The notes under the pieces were generated by a model. The model did no database searches and had not been told where the DNA came from. It was given only the letters and a program-made list of their open reading frames with translations. A program made the position numbers and the translations under genes. Of a stretch of DNA of 64,000 nucleotides, positions 52,386 through 61,400 are shown piece after piece (the first letter of the stretch is position 1; each line of letters starts with the position of its first letter). The stretch is from Azovibrio restrictus. Lineage in GTDB: Bacteria; Bacteroidota; Bacteroidia; Chitinophagales; Chitinophagaceae. The stretch is taken from assembly GCA_029255605.1 (NCBI GenBank), contig JANLJF010000016.1, positions 39,834-103,833 of the forward strand, read 5' to 3'.

Positions 52386-54503
52386 ATGGCGATACGTAAG
52401 CATTTACTTTTGCGCAAGTCAAAAAAACATATCGTGAAGCCTACCAAGCAAACCATCGTAAGGGACATCAGCTGGCTGTCTTTCAATGCACGCGTATTGC
52501 AGGAAGCACAAGATACGTCCAACCATATCTACGACAGGTTGCGCTTCCTTGGCATCTTTTCCAACAACCTGGATGAGTTTTTCAGGGTGCGGGTAGCTAC
52601 GCTCAACAGGATGACCCGCCTGGGCAAAGTTGCACGTATACATCTTGAAAATAACCCTGATAAGATATTATCACAGATACAACAACAGGTTATAAGCCAG
52701 CAGGCTGAATTTGACAAGATATATGCAGACATCATTGATGAGCTGGAGAAAGACAAGATATTCATCAAGAATGAGAAGCAGCTTACTAAGGTGCAAAAGG
52801 AATTTGTTACTACCTATTTTGATGAAAAAGTACGGACACAGATCATACCGCTGATGATAGAAAGCATCCCGCAGATACCATTGCTGAGGGATAAATCGAT
52901 ATACCTGGCATGTGTGCTGGGCGATACGCACAACCCTATGCTGCAGCGTTATGCGTTGATAGAAATACCTACCAAGGTATTACCGAGGTTTGTGATACTG
53001 CCATCGGATGGCAAGAACAAAGACATCATACTGCTGGAAGATATTATCAGGTTCAGCCTGCCCAACCTTTTCGCTCCATTCGGCTTCAATCGCTTCCTGG
53101 GTTATATCATTAAGGTAACGCGCGATGCGGAGCTGGAAATGGATAATGATATAAACACCAACCTGATAGATGAACTGGAAAAAAGCCTGAAGAACCGTAA
53201 GCGCGGCCGTGCCACACGCTTTGTATTTGACAGGCAGATAGATGCTAATCTATTGGACTATCTTATAAAGAGGCTAAATCTTGCTAAGAAAGATAACCTG
53301 ATACCCGGGGGGCGCATACATAACTTTAAAGACTTTATGAATTTTCCGCAGCAGGTCTTTGCCGATCTGCTGCCAAGGCCACGTGCCTTTGTACACCCGT
53401 TGCTAAAGCAACCGGTGCGCATCATGGAAGTGCTGGATAAGAAAGATGTGATGCTGCATTTCCCTTATCACTCTTTTGATTCTGTAATAGACCTGCTACG
53501 CGAAGCAGCCATCGACCCATTTGTGCAAAGTATAAAGATCACCTGCTACCGCCTGGCCAAAGATTCGAAGGTGGTAAATGCATTGGTGAATGCGGTGCGC
53601 AATGGTAAGCAGGTGACCGTGGCACTGGAGCTGCGTGCCCGTTTTGATGAAGAAGCCAACCTGCAATGGAAAAGCAGGCTGGAAGAAGAAGGCGTGAAAG
53701 TAGTATTGGGCCTGCCGCATATGAAGGTGCATGCCAAAGTATGCGTCATTAAAAAGCGCGAATTCAATAAAACCAAGCAATATGGCTTTATATCTACCGG
53801 CAACTTTAATGAAGGTACTGCACAGTATTATGGTGATTATTGCCTGCTGACTACTAACAGGAATATACTGGCAGATATCAACCGTATCTTCAACTTCCTG
53901 GAAGCTGCGCATCCTAAAGTAGAAAGCCTGAAGGCTTGCAAAACATTGCCGGTAGCGCCGGTAAATATGCGCAAATTCTTTACAGACCTTATTAATAAAG
54001 AAATACGTGCTGCCAAGAAAAACAAGCCTGCATCTATCATATTAAAATCGAACAGCCTGGTAGATGGAGAACTTATCAATAAACTGTATGAAGCGGCAAG
54101 AGCAGGTGTAGAGCTGAAGTTGATAATACGCGGTAGCTGCTGTGCTTATACGGCGCATAAAACCTTTAAGAAAGATATCCAGGCTATCAGCATTATAGAT
54201 GAATACCTGGAGCATGCCCGCGTATTCGTTTTTCATAATGATGGCAAGCCCAAAGTTTTCATATCATCGGCCGACTGGATGGTGCGTAACCTGGACCATA
54301 GGATAGAGGCTGCGTGCCCTATTTATGATACCGAGATACAGAAAGAATTGATAGATATTTTGAACATTCAGCTTGCTGAAAATGTGAAAGGGCGTATTTT
54401 AGATAACGAACAGCGCAATGAATATGTTGTGCGTGAAAAAGGGGAACCGGAAGTGCGCTCGCAAGAGCAGATTTATGAATATTTGCACCATAAAAAGATA
54501 TAA
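52386..54503 (+). CDS. ppk1: Polyphosphate kinase 1
   Basis: DISWLSFNARVLQEAQDTSNHIYDRLRFLGIFSNNLDEFFRVRVATL; MKVHAKVCVIKKRE…YGFISTGNFNEGTA. Confidence 0.97.
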   Translation: MAIRKHLLLRKSKKHIVKPTKQTIVRDISWLSFNARVLQEAQDTSNHIYDRLRFLGIFSNNLDEFFRVRVATLNRMTRLGKVARIHLENNPDKILSQIQQQVISQQAEFDKIYADIIDELEKDKIFIKNEKQLTKVQKEFVTTYFDEKVRTQIIPLMIESIPQIPLLRDKSIYLACVLGDTHNPMLQRYALIEIPTKVLPRFVILPSDGKNKDIILLEDIIRFSLPNLFAPFGFNRFLGYIIKVTRDAELEMDNDINTNLIDELEKSLKNRKRGRATRFVFDRQIDANLLDYLIKRLNLAKKDNLIPGGRIHNFKDFMNFPQQVFADLLPRPRAFVHPLLKQPVRIMEVLDKKDVMLHFPYHSFDSVIDLLREAAIDPFVQSIKITCYRLAKDSKVVNALVNAVRNGKQVTVALELRARFDEEANLQWKSRLEEEGVKVVLGLPHMKVHAKVCVIKKREFNKTKQYGFISTGNFNEGTAQYYGDYCLLTTNRNILADINRIFNFLEAAHPKVESLKACKTLPVAPVNMRKFFTDLINKEIRAAKKNKPASIILKSNSLVDGELINKLYEAARAGVELKLIIRGSCCAYTAHKTFKKDIQAISIIDEYLEHARVFVFHNDGKPKVFISSADWMVRNLDHRIEAACPIYDTEIQKELIDILNIQLAENVKGRILDNEQRNEYVVREKGEPEVRSQEQIYEYLHHKKI

Positions 54504-54506
54504 CTA

Positions 54507-55394
54507 TTGATATTAGCTGCTATTGATATAGGATCGAATGCTGCGCGTTTATTGATAGCAGAAACCTCGGTTTATAAAGATGGAACTGTTGATTTTACCA
54601 AGCTGAACCTGGTGCGTATACCATTAAGGCTGGGTTTTGATGTGTTTGAAAATGGTGCGATAAGTGAGGGAAAGAAAACATTACTTATCAATACCATCAA
54701 AGCCTATAAGCTGCTGATGGATATATATAAAGTAGAAGCAGTGAAAGCCTGTGCCACATCGGCCATGCGCGATGCTGCCAATGGCCCGCAACTGCTGAAA
54801 GAGATATATGCCGAAACAGGCATCGAAATATCCATCATCAGCGGGCAGGAAGAAGCCAATGTGATATATGAAACGCATATTGCCGAAAACCTGACCAACA
54901 GCAAATCTTACATGTATGTGGATGTAGGTGGAGGTAGTACGGAGATTACCCTGTTTGCCGATAATCATATCATATTTAAAGAATCCTTCAATATAGGTAC
55001 CATACGCCTGCTGAATGATAGTGTGACGGATGAGCAGTGGGAGCATATGAAATGGTACATTAAAACCCACACAAAAGACTATCAACCTGTAGAAGCCATA
55101 GGTAGCGGTGGCAACATCAATAAGATATTCTCCATTTCTAAGCGGAAGGAAGGCAAACCACTGCCGCTGGACCTGCTGAAGGATTATTACAAAGAGCTAA
55201 GCTATAGCACGGTGGAAGAACGTAAGCACCTGTATAAGTTGCGTAGCGACCGTGCAGATGTGATAGTGCCTGCCTTGCAGATATATATAGCCGTGATGCG
55301 CTGGGCCAATGCCGATGAGATATATGTGCCAAAAATAGGCCTGGCAGATGGCTTGGTAAGAATTTTGTATAAGGATAGAAGTAGTAAAGGATAG
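54507..55394 (+). CDS. Ppx/GppA family exopolyphosphatase, TTG start
   Basis: ILAAIDIGSNAARLLIAE; SYMYVDVGGGSTEITLF; begins 3 bp after the ppk1 stop. Confidence 0.94.
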   Translation: MILAAIDIGSNAARLLIAETSVYKDGTVDFTKLNLVRIPLRLGFDVFENGAISEGKKTLLINTIKAYKLLMDIYKVEAVKACATSAMRDAANGPQLLKEIYAETGIEISIISGQEEANVIYETHIAENLTNSKSYMYVDVGGGSTEITLFADNHIIFKESFNIGTIRLLNDSVTDEQWEHMKWYIKTHTKDYQPVEAIGSGGNINKIFSISKRKEGKPLPLDLLKDYYKELSYSTVEERKHLYKLRSDRADVIVPALQIYIAVMRWANADEIYVPKIGLADGLVRILYKDRSSKG

Positions 55395-55406
55395 GTTTGC
55401 ATTCAA

Positions 55407-55436
55407 CGAAAAATGTTAATTTGTAGACATTTTTCG
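55407..55436. repeat. Perfect 10-bp inverted repeat CGAAAAATGT-N10-ACATTTTTCG downstream of ppx
   Basis: Seen directly; could be a weak terminator or a regulator site. Confidence 0.5.
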
Positions 55437-55507
55437 TCAGTGGCATCCTATTTGTGTAAAAAAATCAACAACAACAATATTTTTGCATTATAAAAAAACC
55501 GTAGAAA

Positions 55508-55945
55508 ATGAAAAAGCAAACTTTATTACTAATGGCCGGTGGTATACTGGCACTGGCTTCTTGTAATAACGAGCAAGCTGCTGATGCGGGCATGAACCAG
55601 GCACAGGTAGACTCTGCCGTAAATGCACGCGTAGAAGAAATAAGGGCAGAACTGATGGCCCAGAACGATTCGCTGATCAATGCACTGGCTACATGGAAAG
55701 CAGATTCTATTATAGCTGCTATGAAGGGTACGTCCGCTCCATCTGCATCATCTAAACCAAAGCCAGTAGCTAAGCCGTCTGCTACAGAAACTAAAAAGCC
55801 AACAGGTCCGGCTAGTGGAATAAAAGGACAGTCTGACCAAAATAAGAAAAGTGGCTTAGAAGGCATTAAAAGCCAGTCTGACCAAAATCAGAAAAGTGGC
55901 CTAAAAGGCATCAAAAGCCAATCCGACCAAAATCAACAAAAATAA
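55508..55945 (+). CDS. Small lipoprotein with C-terminal 15-aa tandem repeats (SG(L/I)xGIKSQSDQNQK)
   Basis: Lipobox LALASCNNEQ; three repeat units at the C-terminus. Confidence 0.75.
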   Translation: MKKQTLLLMAGGILALASCNNEQAADAGMNQAQVDSAVNARVEEIRAELMAQNDSLINALATWKADSIIAAMKGTSAPSASSKPKPVAKPSATETKKPTGPASGIKGQSDQNKKSGLEGIKSQSDQNQKSGLKGIKSQSDQNQQK

Positions 55946-55953
55946 ACAGTCAT

Positions 55954-55991
55954 AAAAGAAGAGAGCCACCATATGGTGGCTCTCTTCTTTT
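55954..55991. terminator. Perfect 38-bp palindromic bidirectional terminator AAAAGAAGAGAGCCACCAT|ATGGTGGCTCTCTTCTTTT
   Basis: Seen directly between convergent genes. Confidence 0.92.
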
Positions 55992-56006
55992 GGAATAATT
56001 AAAAGA

Positions 56007-56519
56007 TTATTGCTTAATCATGTTGTTGAACGTGAAAACCAGCGTCTGGCCACCTTCTGCGGCATTCAATGTCAATGTAGCTTTGCTGCCATCTACAGTG
56101 CCTGTACCAGTAAAGGTAGTGCCAGAGATGTTAACAGAGTTAACTGTAAAGGTAGTTGCGCTCTGTAATGTTACAGTCAATGCAGCTACTGAAGCATTCG
56201 TGTTTGTAAGCAGGTCCATACCCATTACTTTAGCGTCTGTGCCTGATGCATAGAATTTCAATGCCCAGTTTGTGTAAGTGTCGCCATCAGAGTCTACGCC
56301 ATTACCCCTGTAAGTGTTGTAATAAGAAGCACGTACTTCAGCTTGGCAAGTAGAACCTGAATACTGGAATGGGCAGCTACAAGTACCGTCTACGCAGGTA
56401 CCACCGTTGTTACATACCACATCTTTACACTCATCTTTGTTACAAGCTGTGTAAGTGATAGCGCTGAATGCGCCGATTGTCATTAATGCTGCAAATGCAA
56501 TGTTGCGGATTGATTTCAT
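56007..56519 (-). CDS. Lipoprotein with EGF-like domain
   Basis: CNKDECKDVVCNNGGTCVDGTCSCPFQYSGSTCQ. Confidence 0.75.
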   Translation of the reverse strand: MKSIRNIAFAALMTIGAFSAITYTACNKDECKDVVCNNGGTCVDGTCSCPFQYSGSTCQAEVRASYYNTYRGNGVDSDGDTYTNWALKFYASGTDAKVMGMDLLTNTNASVAALTVTLQSATTFTVNSVNISGTTFTGTGTVDGSKATLTLNAAEGGQTLVFTFNNMIKQ

Positions 56520-56664
56520 AGATAGCAAATTTTGTTTTTAACGAATAGACAAATATAATGCCAAAAATACGGTGCATCACTTACATATCAAAACTTAAAC
56601 AATAATATGTTTGCTACACAATGAATTACGTTGTGTGTGCGCTATCCGTTACTTTTGTTGTACC

Positions 56665-58155
56665 ATGGGCCGTAAGCTGCTTATTGTTTATATCATACTT
56701 AGCTTTAGTAGTATTTGTTCTACAAAGGCCGGCTACTTCTTTGCATATGATAATCAATGCCAGAAAGCATACAAGCATTATATGGCTTTGCAGTTTGAAG
56801 AAGGGGACGCGGCACTAAGGCAGGCGCTGATAAACAATCCGCGAAACCTGATGCCCACCTATATAGCCGATTATAAAGATTGTTTACTGCTGCTGTTTAA
56901 CGGAGATAAGAAAGATTTTGAACAACTGCATCATCACCTGGATCAAAGGCTGGAATTAATAGAACGTGGGGATAAAAATACCCCATGGTACCGGCTGTGT
57001 AAAGGTGGCCTGTATATGCATTGGGCATTTGTGCATTTGCGCATGGGCGATAATTTTAAGGCCGCTACCACTTTTCGTAAGTCGTTTATAATATTGAAAG
57101 AGAACCAAAGGCTGTACCCATCGTTTGAATACGATGATATATTCTTTGGCCTGGAGAATGCTGTGGTAGGTACCATACCCGATGATTATAAATGGATAGC
57201 ATCCTTCCTGGGTATGAAAGGCAATGTAAAAAAAGGTGTGGAGCAAATTGAGCGATTCCTGGACAGGCATACCCCGCAGGATGCTATGTATGCGGAAGCA
57301 CAGGTTTTTTATGCCTATTTAAAATTCTACCTGTTATCGCAGCAGGATGAAGCCTGGCAATATGTAAACAGTAATGGCTTTTCCATCAGCAATAATTTGC
57401 TGTTTGGCTTTGTGAGGGCCAATATAGCGCTTAACTACCGCAAGGCCGATGCCGCATTGCAAACACTAAAGTATATGCAGGGCCTGGATGACTACAAGCG
57501 CTTTCCCGTGCTGGATTACGAAGTAGGGGCGGCACTGCTGCATAAGCTGGACCCTGCTGCTATCGGTTACTTCAACAAGTTTTTATCGGCCTATCGCGGC
57601 AGGTTATTCATAAAAGATACCTGGCAAAAGAAGGCATATGCCTACTACCTGCACGGAGATGAGCAGCAGGCATTGCAATGCAAGGAGGCGATAAAAAAAT
57701 ATGGCACTACCGATGTAGATGCAGACAAGCAAGCGCAGCGTTTTGCCGAGCAAAATGCGTGGCCGCAGCCATTACTATTGCAAGCCCGACTACTGATAGA
57801 TGGGGGCTATTACCAGCAGGCGCTCACCAAACTATCGGGCAAAACAGAGGCTGAGATGGGTGGTATTACAGACAAAGCTGAATACAACTTTCGCCTGGGC
57901 AGGGCATATGATGAGCTTGGCAATGACAATAAGGCATTAGAATACTATAACAGAGCTATATCCCTGGGCAGGGAGCGAAAAGAGCATTTTGCTGCACGCT
58001 CATCGCTACAGGTAGGGTTCATATATGAAAAAAGAGGAAATGCTGCCCTGGCGCTGGCCAGTTATAAAGCATGCCTGGGCATGCCGGTTCAGGATTATAA
58101 GAATTCCATATTTCAACAGGCAAAAGCAGGCATCAACCGGCTTACAGTAAAATAA
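56665..58155 (+). CDS. Secreted/periplasmic TPR-repeat protein
   Basis: Signal peptide MGRKLLIVYIILSFSS; TPRs incl. AEYNFRLGRAYDELGNDNKALEYYNRAISLG. Confidence 0.82.
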   Translation: MGRKLLIVYIILSFSSICSTKAGYFFAYDNQCQKAYKHYMALQFEEGDAALRQALINNPRNLMPTYIADYKDCLLLLFNGDKKDFEQLHHHLDQRLELIERGDKNTPWYRLCKGGLYMHWAFVHLRMGDNFKAATTFRKSFIILKENQRLYPSFEYDDIFFGLENAVVGTIPDDYKWIASFLGMKGNVKKGVEQIERFLDRHTPQDAMYAEAQVFYAYLKFYLLSQQDEAWQYVNSNGFSISNNLLFGFVRANIALNYRKADAALQTLKYMQGLDDYKRFPVLDYEVGAALLHKLDPAAIGYFNKFLSAYRGRLFIKDTWQKKAYAYYLHGDEQQALQCKEAIKKYGTTDVDADKQAQRFAEQNAWPQPLLLQARLLIDGGYYQQALTKLSGKTEAEMGGITDKAEYNFRLGRAYDELGNDNKALEYYNRAISLGRERKEHFAARSSLQVGFIYEKRGNAALALASYKACLGMPVQDYKNSIFQQAKAGINRLTVK

Positions 58156-58258
58156 TAAGCAGAAAAACGCTTGTACCTGTTTCTAAATTGCCACTTTATC
58201 CTTAAATTTAACAATTACCACCAGCCACCAAATCCAATCCCCATTTTACGTATATAGG

Positions 58259-58323
58259 TTTTAACTGTTTTTTAATCGCCGCTTAAGGTTTTTTAATGGG
58301 CTTTTAACTGGTTTTTAATCGCA
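58259..58323. repeat. Three 21-22-bp iterons (TTTTAACTGTTTTTTAATCGC / CTTAAGGTTTTTTAATGGG / TTTTAACTGGTTTTTAATCGC)
   Basis: Outer units are 20/21 identical, with start positions 43 bp apart (58259, 58302). Confidence 0.7.
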
Positions 58324-58433
58324 CGAAACATGTATACAACATAGTTTTACTATTGCCGCCACTACCGCCTATGATTTTACATTGAACCATGTTGCTCTTT
58401 GTAATTTATTATGGTACCTAAAACAATTTGTAA

Positions 58434-61400
58434 ATGAAGCATTTTAACAAACTAAAGAAGGCATTATTAATTGTATGCCTTATGTTGTTCGGAGGTTTTT
58501 CTGCCTTTGCGCAACCGCTGAGTGGTACGTACACCATCGGGGGTACAACACCCAGCTACGCCAGCCTATCTGCTGCAATTACAGCCCTAAACAATAACGG
58601 TGTTTCGGGGCCGGTAACTTTCAACATCCGTTCTGGTTCTTATTCCGGTACCGGCTGGCAGGGCACTATCAATTCTATTACGGGTGCTAGTGCCAGCAAT
58701 ACGGTTACGTTCCAGCCTGAAAGTGGCCCGGGCACTGTTACTATTGCAACAGCAGGTACTTCTACAAGCAATAATTTCATTTTCAAACTGGATAATGCCA
58801 ATTATATAACAATTAAAGATCTTACTCTGAGTAACACTGGTACTACATATGGTACCGACGTGCAGTTTGCAGGTAGCGCATCTTATAATACGGTTGATAA
58901 TTGTACACTGACGGGTAATACAAGTACTTCTACCAGTATGTACAAGTCGCGTGTGTTTGCTTCCGGCAACACAGGTGGATATAATACGATATCTAATAAT
59001 ACCTTCCCGGCTGGTTGCTCATGGGGGGTTTATTATAGTAGTAGTTCTTCTACAAGGCCTACTAATAACGTTATCTCTGGCAATACTATAACACCATATT
59101 ATGGTTCTGTTTATGCGTATTATAATAACGATATTAAGATCAGGAACAACACAGTTAGTAAAACTACTACGGGTTCATACCAAGGTTTTAACCTAACATA
59201 CTGCGATAGTGCAGTAGAGATATCAGGGAACACTGTTACATTGACAGGTGTAGGCGGTACTACATATGGCATCTACCTTAATTATTGTAATGGGTCTGCA
59301 GGAAAGCGTCAAATAATTGCTAATAACACCTTCAGTAGTACTTCTACAAGTACCACATATGGTGTGTATATAAGCTATAGCTATTTTGATTCTTTATATG
59401 GCAACAGTTTTATACTGAATGGTACGAGCACAATGTATGCTGGTTATTTTAACTACTCAGGCGATTACATCATTCTCAATAACACTTTCAATGCTATTTC
59501 TTCCGCCAGCAGTGTTACGGGTGGCTTGTTTATATACATGCATTATAGTAAGGGTTTAACAAAGAATGGTATCATAGGAAATAATAAAATATATTCAAAA
59601 AATGTATCATCTACTTGCTACGGTTTATACTGTGTGTATCCTGATAATGTAAAGATTTATAATAACGCAATCATTACTACTAACACAGGTAGCAGTTGTT
59701 ATACAGTTTATTCTATGTATGCGTGGGGACCTGTACAGTTCCTTAACAATACTATCTATAACAATAGTAGCAGTACATCTACTGCTAACTATACTATGTA
59801 TACATATACATATGATTATTATGGCGGTACCTTCGAACTTTATAATAACATCATTGCAAAATCTAGTTCAAACGGTCGTTTCTTAGGTTGGGGTGCTCCA
59901 AACCTGGCTGATTGGTATAAATCTGATTACAATAATATTTACACACCGGCACCGGGTACTGCATGGAACTATAATCCATATAGCGGTGCTCTTACTACAG
60001 GTACTTTAAATACATGGAAGAGCAGCTTTGGCCTTGATAAAAATTCACTGTCTTACCCACCGGCGTTCATTAGCCCTTCTACGGGTGACTTAAGCCCAGA
60101 TGTAGCTAGCCCTGATGTATGGTCTATGCATGGCCGTGGTACACATATTACAGGTAATGATAAAGACATTAATGGTAATGCGAGGCCTATAGTACCTGGT
60201 TTGGGCGTTCCGGACTTAGGGGCTTATGAGTTTACACCCAATGCAGGTGTACTACCTCCATTATGCACTGTTACACCGGCAGCACCTGTTGCAGGCGGTA
60301 CCCAAGTTTACACTTTTGGATTAGATTCAGTTGCAAGCATCACTTGGGATGCTGCCGCAACCGTACCAGCAACTGCTCCTGATTGCAGGCAATATTCAGG
60401 CGTACAGCCACCATCTATTACAACGCTGAACCCTACTTACATGTATTTCTACACAGATATACAAAGTAGTACAAGCGCTGATTACAATGCTAATATTTAT
60501 TACAAAGATCCCTGGATAGGTACTATCGCATCGGATATGGTATTGCATCTTGCTAAAAAAGACGGTGCTAACCCGTGGGTAGGTTATCCTATTACTATCA
60601 GTGGTGCCAACACTGTGCGCAATTATATTTACAGCCCAACTACCCCTAAGTTGAATACTTATGGTTGGTATACCGGTATAGATGTAGCGGATAACGCGGG
60701 TGTTGATTCTATAGTTACACCTAAAGGTTTCTTCTGTGCAGGTACTTATCCTGTTACAGTACGTATTAAAAACAATGGTAACAATCCGCTTAACAGTGTA
60801 AAAATACACTGGCAGTTGAACGGTGGGCCTGTTACCACAATTAACTATACGACTACTATACCTGTTAATACCGGTGTGCCAAATAGTAATGCAGCTAATA
60901 TATTTTTAGCGAATGTTACTTTCAATACCGCTGCTAATGTTTTCAAAGTATGGACATCTGACCCGAATGGCGTGCTGGATGTGATACCTGCAGATGACAC
61001 GCTGAATATTTCTCTGCGCGCAGCACTGAATGGTACATACACTGTTGGTGGTACATCTCCCGACTTCGCAACAGTTCAGCAAGCAGTAGACGATCTGAAT
61101 GCCTTAGGCGTTTGCGGCCCTGTAGTATTTAATATACGTCCCGGTACTTACACAAATACAAAGGCACTAACGATCGGGAATTTTATAGGTAGCAGCGCTG
61201 CGAACAGAGTTGTATTCCAATCAGAAAACGGGAGTGCATCCAGTGTAGCTATCAACTGGGCGGGTGGTTCATCTACAGGAAATGCGCATGCTTTACGCTT
61301 TGCAGATGGATCTTATATCACTATCAAAAATGTAACTATCAATAGCACGGGCGCGAGCTATGCTTATACTTTAAGCTTTACAGGAAACTCGAGTTATGAT

